Assembly: GCA_964450185.1 (NCBI GenBank)
Contig: CAYVCL010000018.1
Span: forward strand, 1-40,455
Origin: RUG11237 sp964450185
Lineage (GTDB): Bacteria > Bacillota > Clostridia > Lachnospirales > Lachnospiraceae
Direction: 5' to 3'
Length of the DNA: 40,455 bases
The notes under the pieces were generated by a model, which did no database searches, was not told where the DNA came from, and worked only from the letters and a program-made list of their open reading frames with translations. Positions 31,562-38,695 of the stretch are shown piece by piece (within the stretch, counting starts at the first letter, position 1; each line of letters opens with the position of its first letter). A program made the translations under genes and the position numbers.

Positions 31562-32266
31562 TCAAAAAACTTCATCTTCCACAATCCTATTTACGATAGC
31601 ATTTACATGTATCTGCATGGTATCCAGACATGGCACCGGGCTGACTTCGTCATTCAAAATCAGGGGCAATTCTGTACACCCTAACACAACAGCTTCGATA
31701 CCATTTTCCTCTTTCATTCGTGCTATAATTTGCTGAAATTCTTTTAATGTTTCTTCTTTAACAATACCAAACTCCAGTTCGGAAGAAATTTTATCGTTTA
31801 TAAATTCCAGCTCTGCACTTTGTGGAATCACAATTTCAATTCCCTTTTCTAAAAATGGCTTTTTAAAAAATTCTCCTGTCATAGTGAAAATAGTTCCCAA
31901 TAGCCCTATTCTCTTTAAGTTTTTGCAAACTGCTTCCTGACAAGTAGCTTCCACAATACTGATAAGAGGTATCGGACTTTTCTCTTTTAATCTGTCAAAT
32001 ACAATATGAGATGTATTGGCAGATAACGCCCCAAACTCAGCTCCACTTTGTGCCAAATTATTGATTGCCTGCATCAGACATTCCGTTAACTCATCATACT
32101 TTTCTGCTTTACACAACCCCAGCACTTCAAATACGTTTACACTTTCAATCGTTAAATTCGGAAAAATTTGTTCGCCCAGCCTCTTCTGAACACCATATAC
32201 AATATCATGGTAATATGGAATCGTGGATTCTGGTCCCATTCCACCTACTAATCCTAATTTTTTCAT
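31562..32266 (-). CDS. Aspartate/glutamate racemase family protein
   Basis: 234 residues with the family's opening GLVGGMGPEST, the ANTSH motif (83-87) and GCTELPL (196-202). The second catalytic Cys (C197) is present, but the first, which normally precedes the NT (CNT), is Ala83. Some YgeA-like racemases also lack one cysteine and have altered stereospecificity, so activity is uncertain but possible. Start ATG 32266 follows GGGGGAGA. Standalone gene between the Fic operon and an XRE regulator. D-amino acids would feed peptidoglycan or signalling (inference). Confidence 0.88.
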   Translation of the reverse strand: MKKLGLVGGMGPESTIPYYHDIVYGVQKRLGEQIFPNLTIESVNVFEVLGLCKAEKYDELTECLMQAINNLAQSGAEFGALSANTSHIVFDRLKEKSPIPLISIVEATCQEAVCKNLKRIGLLGTIFTMTGEFFKKPFLEKGIEIVIPQSAELEFINDKISSELEFGIVKEETLKEFQQIIARMKEENGIEAVVLGCTELPLILNDEVSPVPCLDTMQIHVNAIVNRIVEDEVF

Positions 32267-32299
32267 AGTTATCTCCCCCTTATCACTTATAATATCCCA

Positions 32300-32872
32300 T
32301 TATAATATACAAATCATCAAAATTGCAACCGCTGCCGTTATCAAATCCACCCCCAGACTCAATAAAATCTTCTGATATGGACGTTTTCCATATTCCTGAT
32401 TTTTTTCGTCTTTGCCTAATGCTTCTCCTTCTAAAAAGGCAACGATTTCCTTATAGGTCTGAATATCGAATTTCTTCTTCTGTTTTTCAATACGAATTGC
32501 ATAATAAAATGCCACCGCAAAAATCACTCCCCACACTGCAAATCCCACAAGTCCCAAAAAGTGTAATAGCGGAATCGGTAACACCATACCCGCAAATAGC
32601 AGTATACAATAAATTCCGCCATCCTTGTTAAACTCTGCAATATCCTCTTTTTCAATCTGTTCTTTCATCTCTTTGATATCTCCTTTTACTAAAACGTCAA
32701 GAGAAACTCCGAAAAGAGAACTTAATAATGATAATGTTTTTATATCAGGATAATTTTTATCGTTTTCCCAATTTGAGATGGATTGGCGAGATACATAAAT
32801 TCTGTCAGCCAACTCCTCCTGAGAAAGTTGCATTTCCATCCTGTACTTTTTTATTTGTTTTCCAATCTCCAT
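32300..32872 (-). CDS. XRE regulator with membrane domain
   Basis: 190 residues: an N-terminal XRE helix-turn-helix (about 4-58, LSQEELADRIYVSRQSISNW), then a linker and three hydrophobic segments (about 86-103, 105-125, 170-190). XRE regulators with membrane tails are common in Clostridia and may sense the membrane. Start ATG 32872 follows AGGAGG. Two similar palindromes (TGTCAAA-N4-TTTGACA type) lie 50-100 bp upstream and are probably its operators. Target genes unknown. Confidence 0.9.
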   Translation of the reverse strand: MEIGKQIKKYRMEMQLSQEELADRIYVSRQSISNWENDKNYPDIKTLSLLSSLFGVSLDVLVKGDIKEMKEQIEKEDIAEFNKDGGIYCILLFAGMVLPIPLLHFLGLVGFAVWGVIFAVAFYYAIRIEKQKKKFDIQTYKEIVAFLEGEALGKDEKNQEYGKRPYQKILLSLGVDLITAAVAILMICIL

Positions 32873-32919
32873 ATGATGTCCTCCTGCTTCTTTAGTCTAT
32901 TCCACAAGCATGATTTCAG

Positions 32920-32973
32920 CTATCAAAGATGTTTGACATTGCCCGGTTTTCGCATGTCAAAAGTGTTTGACAT
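32920..32973. promoter_or_regulatory. Tandem palindromic operators upstream of the XRE gene
   Basis: Copy one, ATGTCAAA-AGTG-TTTGACAT (32954-32973), is a perfect palindrome. Copy two, CTATCAAA-GATG-TTTGACAT (32920-32939), shares the right half exactly and the left half with two changes. Centres are 34 bp apart. No convincing promoter could be picked out between them and the gene. Confidence 0.65.
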
Positions 32974-33003
32974 TGATAAAATCCCAGTTTTCACAAACAT
33001 AAC

Positions 33004-33038
33004 AAATGAGAAGAAACGAAATTTGTTCCTTCTCATTT
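33004..33038 (-). terminator. Possible terminator of the PilZ gene
   Basis: AAATGAGAAG (33004-33013) pairs perfectly with 33029-33038, with an inner AAC/GTT extension. On the minus strand it lies 5 nt past the PilZ stop, but the following sequence is only moderately U-rich. Confidence 0.45.
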
Positions 33039-33042
33039 CTAT

Positions 33043-33729
33043 CTATTTTTTATATAAATTTTCTTTTGCACGTTCTAGCAACTGCTTCTGTACATGTTGC
33101 GCCTGCTCTCTTTGACGTTGTGCTATATATTCATCTAATGTTTTATACTCTGCATCCATTTTGCAGCCATAAAAAGTTCTGCCATCATCTTCTTCCTTAG
33201 TTCTTACCAACTTTCCCTCCAAATCAAAATGCAAATGATGAGCACTTTCATCAAAAGAAATTCTTACCATTTCTCCCGGCTTGGCATCTACTTTTTTCGC
33301 AGATAGAAAAGAAAATCCATTGGCACTAACATCTCTCACAGTTATACTTAGAGAAGTTCGCTGTTCTCCTATTACTGCGCTTCCAGGATCCCCTACAAAG
33401 ATTCTCACGCTAGTTCTTCTGTTTACTTCCACTCCAACTTTTTTACATATAATGGCATGATAATGTTTCCCCTTATACTCTACCACTTTCATAAGACATT
33501 CTCGCCATTCAATGGGTTTTTCCCCTTCTCTTGGATAAATGACATTCAGAATAATGTCTGCATGCATAAAATCTATAATCTGATTTTTGTAACGTATCGC
33601 ATCAATAAATACAACACCTCCTTCAGAAAATCTGGTTATCACTTCGTATTCTTTTCTTCCACCTTTTGCAATTACTTCTATGCAGATTTTCTGATTCGCT
33701 TCCAGGTCACCAATCTTCATTACTTCCAT
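33043..33729 (-). CDS. PilZ-domain c-di-GMP receptor (YcgR-like)
   Basis: 228 residues. An N-terminal YcgR-like barrel (about 5-98) precedes the PilZ domain (about 102-210). The c-di-GMP binding motifs are present: RRTSVR (104-109; RxxxR) and DVSANG (133-138; D-x-S-x-x-G). A basic, Gln-rich helix ends the protein (REQAQHVQKQLLERAKENL). Proteins of this form adjust flagellar motility on binding c-di-GMP; with the chemoreceptor at the window's end this supports a motile organism. Start ATG 33729 follows AGGGGG. Confidence 0.92.
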   Translation of the reverse strand: MEVMKIGDLEANQKICIEVIAKGGRKEYEVITRFSEGGVVFIDAIRYKNQIIDFMHADIILNVIYPREGEKPIEWRECLMKVVEYKGKHYHAIICKKVGVEVNRRTSVRIFVGDPGSAVIGEQRTSLSITVRDVSANGFSFLSAKKVDAKPGEMVRISFDESAHHLHFDLEGKLVRTKEEDDGRTFYGCKMDAEYKTLDEYIAQRQREQAQHVQKQLLERAKENLYKK

Positions 33730-33843
33730 ATCGCCAACCCCCTTATATAGTTTTCAACTTGCACTTTATCTATATCATATAGTATATCATACTTTTTACT
33801 TCTTGCCTAATCATATCTGGCAAACTCCATTACAATTTTCCCC

Positions 33844-34704
33844 TTATCCCTGCCTTAAAAAATGCATTTCCCGACCAATTACAATTCCCTTGGCATCCGT
33901 TCCATGTCCTATCTCTTTGGTAACCGCAATCGGTAAATCACTTCCGGCAATTTCTAAAACCAACGTTTCTATAGATGGAATACATCCCCCCGTTTCCATT
34001 TCTGTAAAAGTTCCTAACAAAATGCCGGCAACTTTTTTAAATGCTCCTAACTGCTGTAACTGACGCAAATACGTTTCCATCTGAGGAACTGTTCCACCCC
34101 GGGCTTCCAATAACAGTATTTTATCTTTGAAATCCGGCATGTATTCTGTGCCTGCTAATTTAAGAAAACATCTGATATTTCCGCCTATCACAACTCCCTG
34201 CATTTCTTTCTTTTGAATAAATTGATAATTTAATTGAAACAAATCATTTCCCTTATCCAGCACAGTATTTCGAAAATTCGCTGTCTGCTGTTCTTTGCAA
34301 TCGTAAATCAGATTCCGAATCTGATACAAAACGGATGGATTTCCTGTTTTGGTATAAATTGCATTAAGCACCGTTGTCAAATCACTATAACCCCAAAACA
34401 TCTTTGCACTTTTCGCAATTACCTCATAATCAAGATAAGGCAAAATGCCATTGGCAATATCTCCACCAGAAATATCAAATATTCCTTTGATTTCATCGTC
34501 CGAATAAAATTTCATAAGAGCCTTGGCACGTTCTTTGGCTGTTCCGCTAAATGCCCCTTCTTTTTCATATATATAATCACTAAATACCGGTTGAAGTCCA
34601 AGGGATAATAATGTATTTTCTAAATATTTTAATTTTTCGGCTTGTGTCCTTTTCTGCCCGTTAGAACAGCAGACAATTCCAATCTTTTCTCCACTTGCAA
34701 ACAT
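33844..34704 (-). CDS. S66 LD-carboxypeptidase (LdcA/MccF family)
   Basis: 286 residues. The nucleophile Ser lies in the conserved WGYSD (S107), after SGGDIANGILPYLDY; GGNIRCF and LLLEARGG carry the conserved Glu; and EIGHGTDA near the C terminus provides the catalytic His. Members cleave LD-peptide bonds in recycled muropeptides or inactivate microcin C-type peptides (MccF). No signal peptide, so cytoplasmic. Start ATG 34704 follows AGGAGA. Divergent from the 50-residue peptide gene. Confidence 0.92.
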   Translation of the reverse strand: MFASGEKIGIVCCSNGQKRTQAEKLKYLENTLLSLGLQPVFSDYIYEKEGAFSGTAKERAKALMKFYSDDEIKGIFDISGGDIANGILPYLDYEVIAKSAKMFWGYSDLTTVLNAIYTKTGNPSVLYQIRNLIYDCKEQQTANFRNTVLDKGNDLFQLNYQFIQKKEMQGVVIGGNIRCFLKLAGTEYMPDFKDKILLLEARGGTVPQMETYLRQLQQLGAFKKVAGILLGTFTEMETGGCIPSIETLVLEIAGSDLPIAVTKEIGHGTDAKGIVIGREMHFLRQG

Positions 34705-34827
34705 GTTATCTTCTCCTATTTTATAAATATTCTTTTCATTCTACATTTTACCTTTTTTTGCGAGCATAATTCACCATTTCTGCGAGATAATAGTTATGTA
34801 TCTTTAAAAGTGATGGAGGTGATTTTT

Positions 34828-34980
34828 ATGGCAAAAGCCGGTATGAAACGTCCGGACCCGAAAGCTCCCCATGGTACTGAGAGTAACCACAAAACACATA
34901 TTCCAAAGAATGATGTCCCTCCTGTACCAGAAATTCAAGGCAAAGCAAAATCCGGAAAAGAAAAGGCAAACCCGATGTAA
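34828..34980 (+). CDS. Conserved small hydrophilic protein (50 residues)
   Basis: The ATG at 34828 has GGAGGTGA 6 nt upstream, and a frame of 50 residues (starting MAKAGMKRPDPKAPHGTESN and ending KEKANPM) that is strongly hydrophilic and rich in Lys, Pro, His. I recognise it as a small protein repeated in Lachnospiraceae genomes without assigned function. The longer frame from 34642 is rejected because it overlaps the divergent gene and has no ribosome binding site. The stop is embedded in a bidirectional terminator. Lys-rich, probably disordered; role unknown. Confidence 0.85.
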   Translation: MAKAGMKRPDPKAPHGTESNHKTHIPKNDVPPVPEIQGKAKSGKEKANPM

Positions 34981-34995
34981 TGGGTTTTGCCTTTT
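34961..34995. terminator. Bidirectional intrinsic terminator
   Basis: AAAAGGCAAACCC (34961-34973) pairs with 34982-34995 with a single bulged base. It spans the stop codon of the 50-residue gene and faces the convergent GNAT gene. Confidence 0.85.
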
Positions 34996-35024
34996 CTGAT
35001 TTATTAGGATTCTCTATTAAAATT

Positions 35025-35831
35025 TTATTGCTCAATTAAAACAGAAGCCCCCTCCGACTTATCTCCATTTAACCATTGCCATTCTTCTCTAAGTTCTATT
35101 TTTCCGTCTTCCATTACCTGAGGGGTACTGTGACATTTTCCAACTCTGATTTCACTATTTATATTCATATGCTGATAATAAAAATCCAATTCTCCGTTCG
35201 GCTGAACCGTTCCTATCATATGACCTTTTACAATATCTCCACCAGAATAGTCTGCCCACAGCATGGTTCCTTTTTGATGATATGAAAAAGTAGTCTGATT
35301 GCTTACTTCTCCGTTTTCTGTATTCATTTTGGGAATAAAATATTTTCCTTCATAACAAATTGAGGTATCCAATGCAGGCAATCCTTTTTCCATAATTCCA
35401 TATACCAAAATTACATCATTTTCCACAGCCCACTGGTCATACTTTATGGTTTTATATCCTCGCTTTCCGTACATTTGACATGCCGGAAGAGATGCATCCA
35501 GATATACCGTGTTGTAATTCTGTGATATTTCATTTTCCAAACTCTGCATAATATAGCTGCCATATCCCTGCTTTTGATATTCCGGAGCTACATATACCCT
35601 TGTAATGTGATTGTCTTTATAACTTCCTGTTCCCACGATTTGATTTTCGTTTTTAAGTATGCCAACAAACCCCTGCGCAATATCCCCGGCAATATTCTCT
35701 CTACCGTGCAATTCACAGAAGAAATCAACTACTTCCTTTGGATAATACTTGGGATAGACACTTTTTATTGTTCTTTGAACTAAATCATATATTTGTTCTT
35801 CATCTTTGGAAGTTGCTTTTATGTATTCCAT
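35025..35831 (-). CDS. GNAT acetyltransferase with C-terminal beta domain
   Basis: 268 residues from ATG 35831 (GGGGAG upstream at about 12 nt); a TTG at 35867 would add 12 residues without a binding site. Residues 1-150 are a GNAT domain with ITRVYVAPEYQKQGYGSYIM as the acetyl-CoA loop. Residues 155-268 (CYEGKYFIPKMNTENGEVSN, SGGDIVKGHMIGTVQPNGEL, REEWQWLNGD) resemble the small stand-alone proteins often named n-acetylglutamate synthase in Firmicutes, a beta-rich domain of unknown role. The fusion suggests the two act together. Confidence 0.85.
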   Translation of the reverse strand: MEYIKATSKDEEQIYDLVQRTIKSVYPKYYPKEVVDFFCELHGRENIAGDIAQGFVGILKNENQIVGTGSYKDNHITRVYVAPEYQKQGYGSYIMQSLENEISQNYNTVYLDASLPACQMYGKRGYKTIKYDQWAVENDVILVYGIMEKGLPALDTSICYEGKYFIPKMNTENGEVSNQTTFSYHQKGTMLWADYSGGDIVKGHMIGTVQPNGELDFYYQHMNINSEIRVGKCHSTPQVMEDGKIELREEWQWLNGDKSEGASVLIEQ

Positions 35832-35918
35832 AATTTTATCGCTCCCCTTTTTCTTGAAATTTTTCAATAATTATACAGGGATTCGTTTAAGTATGCAAGT
35901 TAAGAAATAATTTCTATT

Positions 35919-36995
35919 CTAAACTCCGTGCTCAGCCAACCAGCTATTAATATCATCCAACAAATTTTCATCTGCCTGATATTGACTATTTGCATCTTCA
36001 TAATAGGCACAGTTTTTTATCTCTCCTTGACTTGAACCATACCACAAAGTCCCATCCTCTACGCAAAATACCAAATATTCAACATTTTCCATTTCCCATG
36101 ACATATTATTATAAAATCGAAACAGCTGAGGTTCTGCATATTCAACCTCTATGTAAGTTTTGTTGTTTTTCATGATTGTTTCTATGCTGGTAAATTGACT
36201 TTCAATTTTGTAAAAACTGGATTGGTTGTCAATATCATTTCCCATCCAACGATACCATGTAAAATAATCTGCATCACTGCTATTGCTTACATCATATTTA
36301 GCACCATTCCTATAAATATTCATTCTGGAAATTGCCGCAATTTCTTCATCACCATTTCCAATTCCATTATAATACGCATCCTGCTCTTCTTGCATCGCAT
36401 CGCCATTTGCCACGAAGGAAAGCAGAAACAATACGATTGTTGAAGTGAGTAAAATTGATACAAACTGAATAATTCCTTTTTTTTCAATCGCCTGAGCCAC
36501 TAGGAATCCAACAAAAAATCCTGCTGTGTTAATAATCAAATCATCGCTTTCCGGCAAACGTCCTGTAAAAGCCTGAAGCAATTCTATGAAAAGTGAACTG
36601 CAAAATCCAATCAGCAACGCCTTACCCCAGCTAACTTTCCATTTCTTAAATACAAACTCTATCAAGAGTCCATACGGAACAAACAAAAGAAAATTCAACG
36701 TAACCATTTTCATAGAAGCACCTACAAATGGAATACTCATAAAATTTTTCAACGCTGAAATGGAAAAATCGCAGGAAAACTCTCGTCCGATAATTCCCGT
36801 TATGTTAAGTATCGTACATACATAAATTGTCAACAACATTTCACTAAACAACGTTAACTTTGATATAGCTCTAAAATCCTTAAAGCTTCTTTTCTTCGTG
36901 AACAGCAATACACCTTGTCCAATAATATAAAGTATAATTCCCAGCAAAACACTATTTTTTGCCGTCCAAATTCCTTGTAATAAATATGATATCAT
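35919..36995 (-). CDS. VanZ-family membrane protein with extracytoplasmic tail
   Basis: 358 residues. Helices near 15-32, 45-65, 95-115, 125-145, 155-175 and 180-198 contain the VanZ pattern NFLLFVPYGLLIEFVF, GFCSSLFIELLQAFTGR and DDLIINTAGFFVGF. About 160 residues after the last helix form a polar, acidic domain without a known family. VanZ proteins are linked to teicoplanin resistance and lipoprotein or envelope phenotypes, mechanism unknown. Its ATG overlaps the stop of the DUF4317 gene by 1 nt (TAATG), with GGGAGGG inside that gene's end. Confidence 0.9.
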   Translation of the reverse strand: MISYLLQGIWTAKNSVLLGIILYIIGQGVLLFTKKRSFKDFRAISKLTLFSEMLLTIYVCTILNITGIIGREFSCDFSISALKNFMSIPFVGASMKMVTLNFLLFVPYGLLIEFVFKKWKVSWGKALLIGFCSSLFIELLQAFTGRLPESDDLIINTAGFFVGFLVAQAIEKKGIIQFVSILLTSTIVLFLLSFVANGDAMQEEQDAYYNGIGNGDEEIAAISRMNIYRNGAKYDVSNSSDADYFTWYRWMGNDIDNQSSFYKIESQFTSIETIMKNNKTYIEVEYAEPQLFRFYNNMSWEMENVEYLVFCVEDGTLWYGSSQGEIKNCAYYEDANSQYQADENLLDDINSWLAEHGV

Positions 36996-37624
36996 TATAA
37001 ATCCCTCCCAAATAATTTGTACATAAGCCCTTCCTCCTGCTTTTCAGAATCCACATGAAAAATATCTATTTTTTCTCTATCTGCGCTTCTATCTGAAAAT
37101 GCAGGATACAGGAAACCAAAGACCGGTTCTGCCGGTTCATATTTCTCCCTCATAGGGCTTATTGTACAAATAATAAAATCATATACTTCTTCTGATTCCC
37201 ACAAATTTTCTTTGTCTTTTCCTTTCAACGGCACGTCGTATACTCCATGAAATACAAATATTGCAAATTCATTATCTACAGGGTAACCGTCTGCCATCTG
37301 TTCATAGAATATTTCCATCAGGGCATCATTTTTTAAGCCACATTGCTGAATCGCCTGAAGCAACTGCCACATACTGTCTTTTCCTTTTGCTGTATCCGGA
37401 AAAATATATTCTTTTAATTGTACATTTGTTTTGGAAAATGGAACTGCTTTTGCCAGCTCTAAATTCCTTGCTTTCTCAGAAGTTGAAAGTTTTCCAAAAT
37501 GGATATTGAAACTTTCATCAATTTCTCCTATATCACTTATATAGGCACCTGCAATTCTGTCAAAACAGCTTCTTGCCGGTGTCATACGTCTTGTTAACTC
37601 TAGCATGTCTTCTCTGTTAATCAT
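36995..37624 (-). CDS. DUF4317 protein, apparently short
   Basis: 209 residues from ATG 37624 (GGAG about 10 nt upstream; a farther start at 37675 would overlap the opposing RNA promoter). MINREDMLELTRRMTPARSCFDRIAGAYISD is the conserved opening of DUF4317, a clostridial family of unknown function. From memory, full members are near 380-400 residues, so the protein may lack its C-terminal half; it ends GLMYKLFGRDL just at the VanZ start. Soluble, acidic. Coupled to VanZ. Confidence 0.8.
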   Translation of the reverse strand: MINREDMLELTRRMTPARSCFDRIAGAYISDIGEIDESFNIHFGKLSTSEKARNLELAKAVPFSKTNVQLKEYIFPDTAKGKDSMWQLLQAIQQCGLKNDALMEIFYEQMADGYPVDNEFAIFVFHGVYDVPLKGKDKENLWESEEVYDFIICTISPMREKYEPAEPVFGFLYPAFSDRSADREKIDIFHVDSEKQEEGLMYKLFGRDL

Positions 37625-37677
37625 TTTTTGTTCACTCCATGGTAGATTTCTTAAATTTAAATTTTTCAACAGCATAA

Positions 37678-37705
37678 TTGACTTTTCTATTACATATGTT
37701 ATACT
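37678..37705 (+). promoter_or_regulatory. Promoter of the orphan small RNA
   Basis: TTGACT (37678-37683), 16-nt spacer, TATACT (37700-37705). No protein follows on this strand; transcription would start near 37712. Confidence 0.6.
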
Positions 37706-37711
37706 ATAAAT

Positions 37712-37803
37712 AAGCTAACTCGTGAAGTATTAAGGCTGGGTTCCCAAATGGGAGTAGGTGTAAACCAAGAATTCCTTTGCCCCTGGGGTCAGCTTATTTT
37801 TTT
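37712..37803 (+). ncRNA. Putative small RNA (~90 nt), unknown family
   Basis: Between the DUF4317 and hypothetical genes, on the opposite strand, a promoter is followed by about 90 nt ending in a U-run (37797-37803). The 5' end AATAAGCT (37709-37716) pairs with AGCTTATT (37791-37798), closing the molecule; inside are small hairpins TCCC-AAAT-GGGA (37742-37753) and GGT-GTAA-ACC (37757-37766), and CCCCTGGGG (37780-37788). No ORF. It is not recognisable as tRNA, SRP, 6S or a riboswitch that I know. The end overlaps the 3' end of the convergent hypothetical gene by 10 nt. Confidence 0.55.
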
Positions 37804-38423
37804 GCTTTTTTCAACTGTTCTACAATGTTTTTCGGATCTTTTTGTATTTCTCCAACAATTAGTTCTATGGTTTGCATAGAATATGTATAAGATGGTTGAG
37901 CATATTGTTTATGTATATAACAATACTTTTCATTCTCTTTTATTTCATATACTTTATTGAACAAGTTAAAAATATACTGATTCATTTCAAAGTCTATACC
38001 TTCCTTCTGCAATCTACGATTAATCTCCTTAATTGCATTTTTCATTGTATATTTATGCGTATTGTTCGGATCTTTTAATTCCTTAATAATCTTTACTCCC
38101 GCTTCCGCATCTTTGTCGATATGTACAAATGACGTTGCTTGATTTTTATCCTTAGTAATATAATGCAAATGTTCTATCTTAATTGCAAATGCTTGATTAT
38201 TTTCTGCAATCATTGGTTCTATTTGCTCATTGATTTCTATTATTTTTTGTGCTATTTCTTCTGGATATTTTGCACGAATTATATTTTCATCTAACGCTTT
38301 CATACTCACAGCTAATGTTAAAAAATTTTGTGGTATAACTTTTGTCATATCAACATTATGAAATTCCTGCATCTTTTCAACATAATTCAACACACACGCT
38401 TGAAATAATGGAATATATATCAT
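37794..38423 (-). CDS. Hypothetical protein, possibly N-terminally truncated
   Basis: 209 residues, soluble, AT-rich codons, helix-rich. The C-terminal part (NEKYCYIHKQYAQPSYTYSMQ and IVGEIQKDPKNIVEQLKKA) reminds me of the end of DUF3644-type proteins, but I do not claim the family. No good ribosome binding site precedes ATG 38423. Upstream, the same frame reads THFITEEYE in a plausible continuation, and a +1 frame supplies an ATG at about 38473 (MVERGEK) joined through a run of G4A5; a frameshift there would extend the protein. It may be a decayed gene. Confidence 0.6.
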   Translation of the reverse strand: MIYIPLFQACVLNYVEKMQEFHNVDMTKVIPQNFLTLAVSMKALDENIIRAKYPEEIAQKIIEINEQIEPMIAENNQAFAIKIEHLHYITKDKNQATSFVHIDKDAEAGVKIIKELKDPNNTHKYTMKNAIKEINRRLQKEGIDFEMNQYIFNLFNKVYEIKENEKYCYIHKQYAQPSYTYSMQTIELIVGEIQKDPKNIVEQLKKAKK

Positions 38424-38581
38424 CTCATATTCTTCCGTAATAAAATGCGTTTTTCCCCTCTTTCGACCATTTTAAATATAATTTTACATCACATATAATA
38501 TTTTTTCAATTTCTTTATATAAAACGGTCATTATTTTTGTACTTTCATTTAAAAATCCACAAATGATTTTTACGTAAAAGC

Positions 38582-38619
38582 AAAGCCTCCCCACACTTTA
38601 TCTGTGTTAGGAAGGCTTT
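38582..38619. terminator. Intrinsic terminator
   Basis: AAAGCCT-C-CC (38582-38590) pairs with GG-A-AGGCTTT (38610-38619), with an inner CAC/GTG. It lies past the chemoreceptor stop in the otherwise empty interval 38424-38695, which contains nothing else I can identify except a weak AT-rich inverted repeat (GACCATTTTAAATATA near 38464 and TATATAAAACGGTC near 38515). Confidence 0.65.
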
Positions 38620-38695
38620 CTATAAATATATTGCTCAATCAATTATAGCAAAGTTCTCTTTAATTATTCTGCTTTTTCAAATGCCACACTATGCA

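Noticed and set aside
34760..34800. Direct repeat TGCGAG near the 50-residue gene as an operator
   Set aside because: Only six conserved bases; no promoter fit.
38464..38528. Imperfect AT-rich inverted repeat as ends of an insertion element
   Set aside because: Short, imperfect, very AT-rich and without target duplication; chance is likely.
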